This document shows, in pieces, positions 1 through 10,804 of a stretch of 64,000 nt of DNA; positions within the stretch are counted from its first letter, which is position 1; every line of letters starts with the position of its first letter. The notes under the pieces were generated by a model that saw only the letters and a list, made by a program, of their open reading frames with translations, did not search any database and was not told where the DNA came from. The DNA comes from Ralstonia sp. NFACC01 (GTDB lineage: Bacteria > Pseudomonadota > Gammaproteobacteria > Burkholderiales > Burkholderiaceae), in NCBI RefSeq assembly GCF_900115545.1, contig NZ_FOWV01000001.1, positions 915,012 through 979,011 on the forward strand, in the 5' to 3' direction. Position numbers and translations under genes: made by a program.

Positions 1-231
1 GAAACCGGGCTCAAGACGCGGTTCAACGCGGTTGGCGTCATCGCGCTCGCCACCCAGGGCGGGTTCGGCGCGCTCGGTCCAACCCTCGCCGCGCGGGATC
101 TCGTCGACGGGTGGGTTGTACGCTTCGGGGCGGCGGGCCTTGCGGATCTGCCACTGGTTGTACACAACGATCACCAGCACAAACACCACGCCGGCGCCCA
201 GCAGGGCCATCACCAGGTTGTTGTCCTGCAT
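1..231 (-). CDS. zipA: Cell division protein ZipA, N-terminal part (cut by window edge)
   Basis: 77 codons run from an ATG at 231 to the left edge, so only the N-terminus is present. The protein begins with a short polar stretch, then one membrane segment (residues about 7-21, rich in V, L, G and A) and a basic stop-transfer region with QIRKARRP. This is the ZipA topology: an N-terminal anchor, a charged/Pro linker and a C-terminal FtsZ-binding domain, which here lies outside the window. The start codon follows the smc stop directly (TAA then ATG), so the two genes are co-transcribed. In Burkholderiaceae smc is normally followed by zipA and ligA, which supports the call. The FtsZ-binding domain cannot be checked here. 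Confidence 0.8.
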   Translation of the reverse strand, partial: MQDNNLVMALLGAGVVFVLVIVVYNQWQIRKARRPEAYNPPVDEIPRGEGWTERAEPALGGERDDANRVEPRLEPGF

Positions 232-3200
232 TTATGCTGCCTCCGCCATGGTCAGCGCGGCATCCATATCTACCGCCACGATCCGGGACACACCTTGTTC
301 CTGCATGGTCACACCGATGAGCTGTTGCGCCATTTCCATCGCAATCTTGTTGTGAGAAATAAAAACGAATTGGGTCTTGTCGGACATGCGCTTGACCATA
401 TTGGCGTAGCGCTCAGTGTTGGCGTCGTCCAGCGGCGCGTCCACCTCGTCCAGCAAGCAGAACGGGGCCGGGTTCAACTGGAACATCGCAAACACCAGCG
501 CAATGGCGGTCAGCGCTTTCTCGCCGCCCGACAGCAGGTGAATCGTCGAGTTCTTCTTGCCCGGCGGCTGCGCCATCACCTGCACGCCTGCGTCGAGAAT
601 CTCTTCGCCGGTCATCATCAGCTTGGCCTGGCCGCCACCGAACAGCGTCGGGAACAGCTCGCCAAAGTGATAGTTGACCTGGTCGAACGTGCCTTGCAGC
701 AACGCACGCGTTTCCTGGTCGATCTTGCGGATGGCGTCTTCCAGCGTGGTGATGGCGTCGGTCAAATCGGCCGATTGGGCATCCAGGAAGCCCTTGCGCT
801 CGCGCGCCGCTGCCAGTTCGTCGAGCGCGGCCATGTTGACCGGGCCCAGCGCGTTGATGGCGTTGTTGATGCGCGTGACTTCACCTTGCAGGTACGAAGG
901 CTTCAGATCGCCTGTCAGGCGTTCAGCCAGCGCGGCTTCGTCCACATTGGCAGCGGTGAGCTGCTCGGTGAACTGCTCCTGGTTCAGGCGCGCAGCCTGC
1001 TCCTTCAACTGCAGTTCGGTAATGCGATCGCGCAGCGGTTGCTGGGCGCGCTCGGCAGTCAGGCGTTGCTCGTCATGCGTGCGCAGTTGCGCGGTCAGCG
1101 CATCCAGTTCCATGCGTGCCAGCCCGAGCTTCTCTTCCTTCTCGGCGCGGCGCTCCAGCGCTTCCTGCAAACCGGTGTGAGCGGTCTGCTCGTTGATGGT
1201 CTCCAGCTCGGCGCGTGCGTTCTCCAGCGTCAGCACGATCTGCTGCGCCTGATCGCTCGCCACCTGGATGTTGCGCTTCAGTTCTGCAATGCGGTTCTGC
1301 AGATTGCGCTCGGCAAAGTGCGCTTCCTGTGCGCCGCGCTCCTGGTCGCGCAACGCGTTGCGCGCATCGCTCAAGCGAACTTCGAGCGCCTCGAACGCCT
1401 GCTGGCTGTCTTCAAAGCGCGCCTGCATGTCGGCGAGTGCCGCATCGTGCTGCTCGAACGTCGCTTCGGATTCTGCGCGGATGGCACGCTGCTCTTCGAT
1501 CTGCGCGCGAATCTCGTCCAACTCGCTGTCGATCTGGCCACTGCGCGCGTTGTAGCGCTCCATCGCCTGCGACAGCTTGAGCACATCCATCTGCAGCACA
1601 TGCACGCGACGTGTGGCCTGCTCGGCGCGGGCCCGCACCTGCGTGAGGTTCTGGCTCGCTTGGCTGTAGGCCGCTTCGGCACGCACGGCACCGCTCTTGG
1701 CTTCGTCGGCCAACAGCATCTGCGCACGCACCTGCTTGTGCAGGTTCTCGATTTCCTGGGCGCGTGCCAGCATGCCGGCCTGTTCGGAATCGGGCGCGTA
1801 CAACTGCACCGATGACCGGCCAATCAAGTGCCCTGCCTTGATGACAAACGTGCCGCCTTCCGGCAGCGTCTGGCGCGCAGCAAGCGCAGCCTGCATGTCG
1901 TCGGCGACATAGACGTCGGCCAGCCAGTCTTGCAGCACGGCGCGAATGCCTGGCTCCGTCACTTGCACCAGCGACATCAGCGGACGCAAACCCGCCGGCG
2001 CCTCCACCGGAAGCGCTGCCGGCGGTGGCGCATAGAAGGCCAGCTTGGCCGGCGGCGCGTCGGCCGCAAACGCCTTGATCCAATCCAGGTTGGACACTTC
2101 GAGCGCGCCGAGCTTTTCACGCAGCACGGCTTCGAGTGCCGGCTCCCAGCCCTGCTCGATCTGCAGCTTCTTCCAGAAGCGCGGCAGCTCGCTCAGTTCA
2201 TGCTTGGCAAGCCACGGCTGGACTTTGCCGTCGGTTTGCACGTTCTCCTGCAACTGCTTGAGCGCGGCAAGGCGGGCTTCCAGGCTGGCGATGGCGGCGG
2301 CTTCCGATTGCACGCGGTCTTGCGCGGCGCGGCGTGCCTCGTCGAGCAGCGGCACCTCTGTTTCGGTGTCTTCCAGCGCGGCTTGCGCTTCAGCCAGTAC
2401 CTCTTCCTGCTCAGCCAGTTCGGCACGCAGCGTTTCGAGCTGCACGTCGTCCGGCTTGTCGAGACCGGATGACTCCTGCGTCAGACGTTCCCGGCGCTGC
2501 TCAAGCTGCAGCAGGGCTTGGTCGGCATTGCGCTGGTGCGCGGCTTCAAGTTTGAGCGCCTGCTCCGATTGAAGGATCGCAGCGCGCTGATCGTTCAGCG
2601 TGGTCTGTGCGTCGCGCCATTGCGCTTCCATGGCTGGGAGTTCGTCGGCTTTGCGCGCAACGTCCTCAGCGGCCTGCGCGGCGCGCTCCTCGGCCATGGC
2701 GAGCTCTTCCTCGGCCGCCGCAAGGTCTTCCTGCGCCTGCTCGCCCTGCGTATGCCACTGCTCTTGCTGCGCGGTCAGCGTGGCGATCTGCTGCTGGATG
2801 CGATTGCGCGATTCCACCACGTAGCGGATCTCGGCTTCCAGGCGGCTGACTTCGGAGTTGGCTTCGTAGAGCGCGCCCTGCGCGGCGTGCATCGCATCGG
2901 ACGAGGCGTAATGCGCAACGCGCATCGTTTCGAGTTCGGCCTCGATGTGGCGCAACTGCGCGGTCTGCGCTTCCAGGTCGATCTGCGCCTGCTCAATGGC
3001 ACGCTGATGGCGTTCCTGCTCGCCCTGCGCTTCTCGCTTGCGCAGCAGCCACAGCAGGTGCTGCTTCTCTTCGCCGTCGGCCTGCAGCGCCTGGAAGCGT
3101 TGCGCAACTTCAGCCTGGCCCTCGAGCTTTTCGAGGTTGGAGCCGAGTTCGCGCAGGATGTCTTCCACGCGTGTGAGGTTTTCGCGCGTGTCGGAGAGGC

Positions 3201-3747
3201 GGTTTTCGGTTTCGCGGCGGCGTTCCTTGTACTTCGACACGCCCGCGGCTTCTTCCAGGAAGATGCGCATGTCATCGGGCTTGGCCTCGATGATGCGCGA
3301 GATCATCCCCTGCCCGATGATGGCGTAGGCGCGCGGCCCAAGGCCCGTGCCGAGGAAGATGTCCTGGATGTCGCGGCGGCGCACCGCCTGGTTGTTGATG
3401 AAGTACGAGGAGGTGCCATCGCGGCTCAGCACGCGCTTGACCGCCACCTCGGCGTATTGGCTCCACTGGCCGGCGGCGCGGCCTTCCGCGTTGTCAAAGA
3501 CGAGTTCGACACTGGCCCGGCCAGCCGGCTTGCGCTGGGTCGAGCCGTTGAAGATGACGTCCTGCATCGATTCGCCACGGAGTTCCGCGGCGCGTGATTC
3601 GCCGAGCACCCAGCGCACGGCGTCGATGATGTTGGATTTACCGCAACCGTTCGGACCGACGATGCCGACAAGCTGGCCCGGAACATGAAAATTGGTCGGA
3701 TCGACGAAAGACTTGAAGCCTGCGAGCTTGATCGAAGAGAGGCGCAC
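232..3747 (-). CDS. smc: Chromosome segregation protein SMC
   Basis: 1171 residues, the usual length for bacterial SMC, an ATP-dependent DNA-tethering dimer that condenses and segregates the chromosome with ScpA and ScpB. The N-terminal head carries Walker A GPNGCGKS at residues 31-38. Two long Glu/Gln/Ala-rich coiled coils flank a hinge at about residues 510-650. The C-terminal head carries the ABC signature LLSGGEKAL at 1071 and Walker B with the D-loop (CLLDEVDAPLDD) at about 1096-1108. Translation starts at GTG, which is the only start that keeps the MRLSSIKLAGFKSF head strand typical of the family. The gene overlaps nothing and is followed at once by zipA. Confidence 0.97.
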   Translation of the reverse strand: MRLSSIKLAGFKSFVDPTNFHVPGQLVGIVGPNGCGKSNIIDAVRWVLGESRAAELRGESMQDVIFNGSTQRKPAGRASVELVFDNAEGRAAGQWSQYAEVAVKRVLSRDGTSSYFINNQAVRRRDIQDIFLGTGLGPRAYAIIGQGMISRIIEAKPDDMRIFLEEAAGVSKYKERRRETENRLSDTRENLTRVEDILRELGSNLEKLEGQAEVAQRFQALQADGEEKQHLLWLLRKREAQGEQERHQRAIEQAQIDLEAQTAQLRHIEAELETMRVAHYASSDAMHAAQGALYEANSEVSRLEAEIRYVVESRNRIQQQIATLTAQQEQWHTQGEQAQEDLAAAEEELAMAEERAAQAAEDVARKADELPAMEAQWRDAQTTLNDQRAAILQSEQALKLEAAHQRNADQALLQLEQRRERLTQESSGLDKPDDVQLETLRAELAEQEEVLAEAQAALEDTETEVPLLDEARRAAQDRVQSEAAAIASLEARLAALKQLQENVQTDGKVQPWLAKHELSELPRFWKKLQIEQGWEPALEAVLREKLGALEVSNLDWIKAFAADAPPAKLAFYAPPPAALPVEAPAGLRPLMSLVQVTEPGIRAVLQDWLADVYVADDMQAALAARQTLPEGGTFVIKAGHLIGRSSVQLYAPDSEQAGMLARAQEIENLHKQVRAQMLLADEAKSGAVRAEAAYSQASQNLTQVRARAEQATRRVHVLQMDVLKLSQAMERYNARSGQIDSELDEIRAQIEEQRAIRAESEATFEQHDAALADMQARFEDSQQAFEALEVRLSDARNALRDQERGAQEAHFAERNLQNRIAELKRNIQVASDQAQQIVLTLENARAELETINEQTAHTGLQEALERRAEKEEKLGLARMELDALTAQLRTHDEQRLTAERAQQPLRDRITELQLKEQAARLNQEQFTEQLTAANVDEAALAERLTGDLKPSYLQGEVTRINNAINALGPVNMAALDELAAARERKGFLDAQSADLTDAITTLEDAIRKIDQETRALLQGTFDQVNYHFGELFPTLFGGGQAKLMMTGEEILDAGVQVMAQPPGKKNSTIHLLSGGEKALTAIALVFAMFQLNPAPFCLLDEVDAPLDDANTERYANMVKRMSDKTQFVFISHNKIAMEMAQQLIGVTMQEQGVSRIVAVDMDAALTMAEAA

Positions 3748-3998
3748 GTTGTGTTCGTCTCGAAGGGATCAGAAAAGGGGGATAAAGCGGGCGCCCCAGG
3801 AACGCGCCTTTGTCATCACACCAACGCCGTGCGGCGCGGAGTGACAAGGCACGCCCCAGGGGCGCGGATGGCGCCATCATACCATTCGCACCCCGCCCTC
3901 CCGCCAATCAAATCGCTACAAAAATGGACGAAATTTGCGGCGCTAGAGAGCAAATTGCTGCAGTTTTGTAAGCAGTTTCGCCTTCATGGCAAATCACG

Positions 3999-5051
3999 TC
4001 AGTCCGGACGGCGCGTGCGCGAACGTTCCGGCGTGGCGAGCCAGTCGAGCAACGCATTGTGCAGCGCATCAGGATCCTGGATTTGCGGCGCATGGCCCGC
4101 GTCCGGGAATTCCACCAGCGTCGCGCGCGGGATGGCCTTGGCGGCGGCACGGCCCAGTTCGGGGTAATGCCCCAGCTGCGCCCGTGCTTCGGGCGGCGCA
4201 GCGTCCTTGCCGATGGCGGTGGTGTCTTTCTGGCCGATGAGCAGCAGCGTCGGCGGGCGCAACCGGCCGAACTCATAGACGACGGGCTGCGTGTAGATCA
4301 TGTCGTACAGCAGCGCGGAATTCCACGCCACCAGATCGCGCCCCGGGCCGCGGTACATGCCGGCCAGCATCTGGACCCACGGTTCGTATTGCGTGCGCCA
4401 TTGCCCGGCGTAGTACGTGGATTGCTCGTAGGCGCGAATGCGCTCGGCGGTGGTTTGCTTCTCTCGCGCGAACCACTGGTCGACGCTCAAGGACGGCACA
4501 CCCTTGGCCTTCCAGTCTTCCAGGCCGATTGGGTTGATCATTACCAGCCGGGACACCGCGTTCGGATACATCAGCGCGTAGCGCACCGCCAGCATGCCGC
4601 CCGTCGAATGGCCGATCATGATGGCCTGCTCGATCCCGAGCGACGCCAGCAACGCATGCGTATTGCTCGCCAGTTGCTGGAACGTGTACTGATACGCGCG
4701 CGGTTTGCTCGATTTGCAGAAGCCGATCTGATCCGGGGCGATCACGCGGTAGCCGGCACCCGTCAGCGCGGCGATCGTGCCTTCCCAGGTGGCCGCGCAG
4801 AAGTTCTTGCCGTGCAGCAGCACCGCCACCTGACCGTTGGGCTGCTTGGGTGCGACGTCCAGATAAGCCATCTCCAGTGCACTGCCCTGCGACTCGAACT
4901 TGAAAAGCTTGACCGGCGCCGGGTAATCGAAACCTTCCAGGCGCGGGCCATACGCGGGGCCGGTCTCTGCAGGGGCGGCGTGCGCGGCCGCAGCGGCAGT
5001 CGACAGTGCAAACGTCAGCGCGATTGAAATCGAACGAAGCAACATCGGCAA
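3999..5051 (-). CDS. Exported alpha/beta hydrolase
   Basis: 350 residues. A signal peptide (LLRS, then a hydrophobic Ala-rich core, cleavage near AHA-APAE at about residue 26) implies a periplasmic or secreted enzyme. The mature part is an alpha/beta hydrolase: oxyanion-hole strand VAVLLHGKNF, nucleophile elbow GHSTGG with Ser at about 149, an acid candidate in GQKDTT and the catalytic His at about 320 in DAGHAPQIQ. The family covers esterases, lipases, haloperoxidases and C-C hydrolases, and substrate cannot be read from sequence. About 250 bp separate it from smc, so it is probably transcribed on its own. A basic tail (RSRTRRPD) ends the protein. Confidence 0.8.
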   Translation of the reverse strand: MPMLLRSISIALTFALSTAAAAAHAAPAETGPAYGPRLEGFDYPAPVKLFKFESQGSALEMAYLDVAPKQPNGQVAVLLHGKNFCAATWEGTIAALTGAGYRVIAPDQIGFCKSSKPRAYQYTFQQLASNTHALLASLGIEQAIMIGHSTGGMLAVRYALMYPNAVSRLVMINPIGLEDWKAKGVPSLSVDQWFAREKQTTAERIRAYEQSTYYAGQWRTQYEPWVQMLAGMYRGPGRDLVAWNSALLYDMIYTQPVVYEFGRLRPPTLLLIGQKDTTAIGKDAAPPEARAQLGHYPELGRAAAKAIPRATLVEFPDAGHAPQIQDPDALHNALLDWLATPERSRTRRPD

Positions 5052-5081
5052 CTCCTTGGTTGGTTTGCGAAACGCCGCAGC

Positions 5082-6011
5082 CTACTTGCGCCGCGACAGC
5101 CCCGACAGCGCCCCGGCCAGGATGATGCACGCGCCGCCCAGCATCTCCTGAGGGGACAGACGCTCAGCCGTCAGCAGCGCCGACGACACGGCCGCGACCA
5201 CGATTTCGAACAGCATCAGCAACGCCGCACGATTGGCCGGCAAGCGTTGCAGGCCGCGCTGCACCATCGCATTGCCGCCGACCAGCACGCAGGCCATGCC
5301 CGCCAGCAGCAGCCACGTATTGCCCTGTGAAAAAGCCGCCGGCACCGTGCGCACGCCATCGAGCAGCAGCGCAGCCGGAAAACCCACCAGCGCGCAACCT
5401 GTGAAGACAACCACGGTGCGCATTTCCGGGCGCATGGTCGGATGACGCTGCCCCGCCAAGCGGGACAGCACGTTGTTGCACGCAAAAGCGAGCCCAGCAA
5501 CCAGCCCCGCCCATTCCGCCGCTGAACCCGGCCACGGCGTGCCGGCCTCGCCCGACCACAGCATCATCATCGCGCCCGACAGCGCCAGCGCGAGCAGCAC
5601 ACCGCCGCGCCACCCCAGCCGCTCGTGCAGCCACAGGCGCGCCAGCAGGGCCGTCCATACCGGGGTCAGATAGAACAGGAGCAGCACCCGCATGACCGTG
5701 CCGTGCACCGTGCCCCAGACGAAACCCGCGTTGGTGATACCCGCCGCGATCCCGAGCGCCGGAATCAGCCACGACCACTGGAACGTTGAAAAGTGACGAC
5801 GCAGCACCACCGCGGCCAGCACGGCCGCAGCCGCACCCGTCATTGACGACGCCAGCATGCTGCCAAGACCCCAGCCGGCCAGCAGGCGATACGGATACCA
5901 GGAAATGCCCCAGACCGACGCGCCCACAAGGATGAAGAGTGCCGCCGCCCATTGCGGCTCGTGATGGCAGGCGCTATCCGCTGCGGGCGCCGAAGAAGCA
6001 ATCGTTGTCAT
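5082..6011 (-). CDS. EamA/DMT-family transporter
   Basis: 309 residues with about ten hydrophobic helices arranged as two EamA repeats of five, the drug/metabolite transporter plan. The first helix contains LFILVGASVWGISWYPYRLL, and the W-G-x-x-x-P-x-R pattern is typical of the family. The second repeat begins near SGEAGTPWPGSAAEWAGL. The start is the ATG at 6011. The open frame extends further upstream, but that stretch runs antisense across dapC and is discarded. The gene is divergent from dapC and 30 bp from the hydrolase downstream. Members export amino acids or metabolites, and the substrate here is unknown. Confidence 0.85.
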   Translation of the reverse strand: MTTIASSAPAADSACHHEPQWAAALFILVGASVWGISWYPYRLLAGWGLGSMLASSMTGAAAAVLAAVVLRRHFSTFQWSWLIPALGIAAGITNAGFVWGTVHGTVMRVLLLFYLTPVWTALLARLWLHERLGWRGGVLLALALSGAMMMLWSGEAGTPWPGSAAEWAGLVAGLAFACNNVLSRLAGQRHPTMRPEMRTVVVFTGCALVGFPAALLLDGVRTVPAAFSQGNTWLLLAGMACVLVGGNAMVQRGLQRLPANRAALLMLFEIVVAAVSSALLTAERLSPQEMLGGACIILAGALSGLSRRK

Positions 6012-6095
6012 GTGACCAATAAAAAAAACGGCGGGAATCCGCCGCTTCCTGCAATGTCCGAGGTGACTGGCCACGCGGTAAGCACACGTTGGCCG

Positions 6096-6101
6096 TATAA
6101 T
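6096..6101 (+). promoter_or_regulatory. Probable -10 box of the dapC promoter
   Basis: A perfect TATAAT lies 63 bp upstream of the dapC GTG start, in the intergenic space between the divergent EamA gene and dapC. No good -35 hexamer is seen 16-18 bp upstream. Its position excludes the upstream in-frame ATG at 6054 as the dapC start and supports the GTG at 6165. Confidence 0.5.
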
Positions 6102-6164
6102 TTCGGGCTTCCCGGCAAGCGCCAAGCTTGCCCGCTGACCAGCCCAACACCGCCGCCCAACACC

Positions 6165-7364
6165 GTGAATCCGCGCCTGTCCGCCCTGCAGCCGTATCCG
6201 TTCGAGAAACTGAAAGCGCTCGTCAAGGACGTGACGCCCAGCGCCGTCCATACGCCGATCAGCTTCGGTATCGGCGAGCCCAAGCATCCGACGCCGGCCC
6301 TGGTGAAAGACGCACTGACGGCGGCGCTCGGCGGGCTGGCGAATTATCCCACGACGCTTGGCTCCGATGCACTGCGACAGTGCATCGCCGCATGGCTGGA
6401 ACGCCGCTACGGCTTGCCCAAGGTCGATCCGGCCACCGAGGTCATCCCGGTCAACGGCTCGCGCGAAGCGCTGTTCTCGTTCGCGCAGACCGTGATCGAC
6501 GGCAGCAAGCCCGGCGCCCGCGTGCTGTGCCCGAACCCGTTCTACCAGATCTACGAAGGCTCGGCGCTGCTGGCCGGCGCCACGCCGCTGTTCGCCAACA
6601 GCGACCCGGCGCGCAACTATGCGCCCGATTTCGCTGCGATCACGCCCGAAGAATGGCGCAACGTGCAGCTCGTCTTCGTATGCAGCCCCGGCAACCCGAC
6701 CGGCGCCGTGCTCACGCTCGAAGACTGGAAGCAGCTCTTCGCGCTGTCGGACGAATACGGCTTCATCATCGCGTCGGACGAGTGCTACTCCGAAATCTAT
6801 TTCGACGAGGCCAACCCGCCGCTGGGCGCGCTGCAGGCGGCACACCAGCTGGGTCGCGGCTTTGATCGCCTGGTGATGTTCTCGAGCCTGTCCAAGCGCT
6901 CCAACGTGCCGGGCATGCGCTCCGGTTTCGTGGCCGGCGACGCCAAGCTGCTCAAGGCATACCTGCTGTATCGCACGTATCACGGCAGCGCGATGAGCCC
7001 GTCGGTGCAATCCGCTAGCATCGCGGCGTGGAACGACGAGACCCATGTGCGCGACAACCGCGCGCAGTACGTCAAGAAGTTCCAGCAGGTCACGCCAATG
7101 CTCGCCGAGGTGCTGGACGTGGCCCTGCCCGACGCAGCCTTCTACCTGTGGGCCAACGTCAAGCGCACGGGCCTGTCGGACACCGAATTCGCACGCCAAC
7201 TGCTGGCGGCCAAGAACGTCGCCGTGCTACCCGGCAGCTATCTCGCCCGCGAGGCGCACGGTACGAACCCGGGCCAGGACTATGTGCGCATCGCCCTGGT
7301 GGCCGGCGTGGACGAATGCCTGGAAGGCGCGCGCCGCATCGTCGAGTTCTGCCAGCAACGCTGA
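6165..7364 (+). CDS. dapC: Succinyldiaminopimelate transaminase
   Basis: 399 residues from the GTG at 6165. It is a fold-type I PLP aminotransferase converting N-succinyl-2-amino-6-ketopimelate to N-succinyl-LL-diaminopimelate in lysine and peptidoglycan synthesis. The N-terminus NPRLSALQPYPFEKLKAL and the GIGEPKHPTP box are typical of DapC. PLP-site elements visible are NGSREALF, CSPGNPTG, SDECYSEIYF and the Schiff-base lysine in SSLSKRSNVPGMRSGF. The frame stays open upstream to 5952, but the preceding residues do not look like a DapC and lie before a TATAAT box. dapD follows 42 bp downstream and dapE lies further on, so the gene opens a DAP operon. Confidence 0.93.
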   Translation: MNPRLSALQPYPFEKLKALVKDVTPSAVHTPISFGIGEPKHPTPALVKDALTAALGGLANYPTTLGSDALRQCIAAWLERRYGLPKVDPATEVIPVNGSREALFSFAQTVIDGSKPGARVLCPNPFYQIYEGSALLAGATPLFANSDPARNYAPDFAAITPEEWRNVQLVFVCSPGNPTGAVLTLEDWKQLFALSDEYGFIIASDECYSEIYFDEANPPLGALQAAHQLGRGFDRLVMFSSLSKRSNVPGMRSGFVAGDAKLLKAYLLYRTYHGSAMSPSVQSASIAAWNDETHVRDNRAQYVKKFQQVTPMLAEVLDVALPDAAFYLWANVKRTGLSDTEFARQLLAAKNVAVLPGSYLAREAHGTNPGQDYVRIALVAGVDECLEGARRIVEFCQQR

Positions 7365-7406
7365 CCCCTTACCCTTTTTCGAATTTCTCCTAGAGCGAAC
7401 ACAGCC

Positions 7407-8234
7407 ATGACGCAACAACTGCAATCCCTGATCGATCAAGCGTGGGAAGACCGCGCCAACCTGTCGCCCAAGGCCGCTCCGGCCGATGTCCGCGAAGCCG
7501 TCGCCAACGTGATCGGCCAGCTCGATCGTGGCGCGCTGCGCGTGGCCGAGAAGAAGGACGGTGAATGGATCGTCAATCAGTGGATCAAGAAGGCCGTGCT
7601 GCTGTCGTTCCGCCTGGAAGACAACGCGCCGATGGCTGCCGGCGGCTTCACGCAGTTCTACGACAAGGTGCCGAGCAAGTTCGCCAACTACACGGCCGAA
7701 GACTTCGCGGCGGGTGGCTTCCGCGTGGTGCCGCCGGCCGTGGCGCGCCGTGGCTCGTTCATCGCCAAGAACGCCGTGCTGATGCCGTCGTACGTGAACA
7801 TCGGCGCTTACGTTGACGAAGGCACGATGGTTGACACCTGGGCCACCGTCGGTTCGTGCGCACAGATCGGCAAGAACGTTCACCTGTCGGGCGGCGTGGG
7901 CATCGGCGGCGTGCTGGAGCCGCTGCAGGCCAACCCGGTCATCATCGAAGACAACTGCTTCATCGGCGCCCGCTCGGAAGTCGTGGAAGGCGTGATCGTT
8001 GAAGAGAACTCGGTGATCTCGATGGGCGTGTACCTGGGCCAGTCGACCAAGATCTACGACCGCGAAACCGGTGAAGTCAGCTACGGCCGTATTCCGGCGG
8101 GCTCGGTGGTGGTGGCGGGCAACCTGCCGTCGAAGGATGGCACGCACAGCTTGTACTGCGCTGTGATCGTCAAGAAGGTCGACGCGAAGACGCGCGCCAA
8201 GGTTGGCCTGAACGAGCTGCTGCGCGGCGACTAA
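7407..8234 (+). CDS. dapD: 2,3,4,5-tetrahydropyridine-2,6-dicarboxylate N-succinyltransferase
   Basis: 275 residues, the normal length. It transfers succinyl from succinyl-CoA to tetrahydrodipicolinate, the first step of the succinylase DAP branch. The C-terminal half is a left-handed beta-helix of hexapeptide repeats (for example [59 protein letters not shown]), ending in the [16 protein letters not shown] region found in DapD. It sits between dapC and dapE, so three steps of the same pathway are linked. An 11-bp perfect hairpin follows the stop codon by 12 bp. Confidence 0.97.
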   Translation: MTQQLQSLIDQAWEDRANLSPKAAPADVREAVANVIGQLDRGALRVAEKKDGEWIVNQWIKKAVLLSFRLEDNAPMAAGGFTQFYDKVPSKFANYTAEDFAAGGFRVVPPAVARRGSFIAKNAVLMPSYVNIGAYVDEGTMVDTWATVGSCAQIGKNVHLSGGVGIGGVLEPLQANPVIIEDNCFIGARSEVVEGVIVEENSVISMGVYLGQSTKIYDRETGEVSYGRIPAGSVVVAGNLPSKDGTHSLYCAVIVKKVDAKTRAKVGLNELLRGD

Positions 8235-8246
8235 GCGCGAGCGCAA

Positions 8247-8275
8247 GGCATGCCTGCTAGTCTTGCAGGCATGCC
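8247..8275 (+). terminator. Hairpin after dapD (no T-tract)
   Basis: Perfect 11-bp inverted repeat GGCATGCCTGC (8247-8257) / GCAGGCATGCC (8265-8275) with a 7-nt loop. No run of T follows, so it is either a weak attenuator or an mRNA-stabilising structure between dapD and the downstream genes. It also contains two in-frame ATGs (8250 and 8271) that are unlikely to be used because they would be buried in the stem. Confidence 0.5.
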
Positions 8276-8294
8276 AACCACTTCAAGCGCAGCA

Positions 8295-8708
8295 ATGTCC
8301 GAACACCATGCCAAAGGCACCCGCTTCGGCAAGCTGCGTCAACGCATCATGGGTCTTGATCCAAACACCATCGGTACCGTCTTGTCGCTGCTGCCCACCA
8401 TCCTGGAGCAGGCAAACAAGACCATCGACAAGTTCAAGAACCGCAAGAAAACCGGCACCGGACCTGCCCCCGCAGAAGGCGCCGCGCCCGACCCGAATAC
8501 ACGGATTGCCGAGCTGGAAGCGGCGATCCTGCAGCAGGCCGAATCCGTCAAGCTGCTGGCCGAACAACACGCGATCACCATCGATGCGCTGCGCGACGAA
8601 GCCGCGCGGCTGGAGCGCCGCCTCAAGCGCATGACGTGGCTGGCGTCTGTCGGTTTTGCCTTGGCCGTTGCCGCTCTCTCGCTTGCCCTGCAAGCCTCTC
8701 GACACTGA
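8295..8708 (+). CDS. Hypothetical coiled-coil protein with C-terminal membrane anchor
   Basis: 137 residues from ATG 8295. ATGs at 8250 and 8271 are possible but lie inside a hairpin. The N-terminal part is basic and polar (KFKNRKKTGTGPAPAEG). Residues about 75-115 form a heptad-like helix (AELEAAILQQAESVKLLAEQ), then a basic segment and one terminal hydrophobic helix (MTWLASVGFALAVAALSLAL) close the protein, suggesting a tail-anchored inner-membrane protein. I do not recognise a named family. It lies inside the dap cluster, 14 bp ahead of the yffB homologue. Confidence 0.75.
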   Translation: MSEHHAKGTRFGKLRQRIMGLDPNTIGTVLSLLPTILEQANKTIDKFKNRKKTGTGPAPAEGAAPDPNTRIAELEAAILQQAESVKLLAEQHAITIDALRDEAARLERRLKRMTWLASVGFALAVAALSLALQASRH

Positions 8709-8722
8709 TTGCGAATCCCACC

Positions 8723-10256
<1,534 letters not shown>

Positions 10257-10266
10257 GATTGCCCTG

Positions 10267-10785
10267 ATGGCGCGCAACGTCGAGATCAAGGCATGTGTGC
10301 GCGATGTGGCTGCGCTCATCGAGCGCGCGGCCGCCATCGCGGATTCCGGCCCCGAACGCATCGAGCAGGACGACACATTCTTCGCCTGCGCAAATGGGCG
10401 CCTGAAACTGCGGCAGTTCTCGCCTGAACGCGGCGAGCTGATCCACTACTTCCGCGCGAACAGCGCCGGCCCGCGCGTGTCGGACTACCACATCGTTCCG
10501 ACCACCGCGCCCGACGCCCTGCGCGACACACTTGCCGCCGCCATCGGCACAGCGGGCCGGGTCATCAAGGTGCGCCAGCTTTATCTCGCCGGCCAGACGC
10601 GCATTCATGTCGATGCAGTGAAAGACCTCGGCGATTTCGTCGAACTCGAAGTCGTGCTGCGCGATACGCAGTCCGAAGACGACGGCGTAAAGACCGCCCA
10701 CCAACTGATGCACGCCCTCGGCATTGCCGAATCCGACCTGCTCGACGTGGCCTACGTCGACCTGCTCGCTGCCACCCAACGCTGA
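10267..10785 (+). CDS. CYTH-domain protein (triphosphate tunnel metalloenzyme)
   Basis: 172 residues covering one CYTH domain. The start ARNVEIKACV corresponds to the ExExK strand, with Asn in place of the first Glu, as in many class-IV-cyclase-like members. Further tunnel residues are seen in GRLKLRQF, LIHYFR, IKVRQLYL, TRIHVDAVKDLGDFVELEVVL. The family contains class IV adenylate cyclases, thiamine-triphosphatases and tripolyphosphatases, and sequence alone does not say which. It lies 10 bp after dapE and 19 bp before prmB and shares their transcript. Confidence 0.85.
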   Translation: MARNVEIKACVRDVAALIERAAAIADSGPERIEQDDTFFACANGRLKLRQFSPERGELIHYFRANSAGPRVSDYHIVPTTAPDALRDTLAAAIGTAGRVIKVRQLYLAGQTRIHVDAVKDLGDFVELEVVLRDTQSEDDGVKTAHQLMHALGIAESDLLDVAYVDLLAATQR

Positions 10786-10804
10786 GCCACATTTCACGCC
10801 ACCC

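Noticed and set aside
295..3597. Long plus-strand ORFs opposite smc (506 and 359 codons)
   Set aside because: They are antisense shadows produced by the high-GC codon bias of smc. Their composition (Arg, His, Leu, Gln) has no domain.
5952..6164. N-terminal extension of dapC from an upstream ATG
   Set aside because: It would start inside the divergent EamA gene and before the TATAAT box. The residues are not DapC-like.
8250..8294. Upstream start codons for the coiled-coil protein after dapD
   Set aside because: Both lie in the arms of a perfect hairpin and add residues (MPASLAGMPTTSSAA) with no family support.
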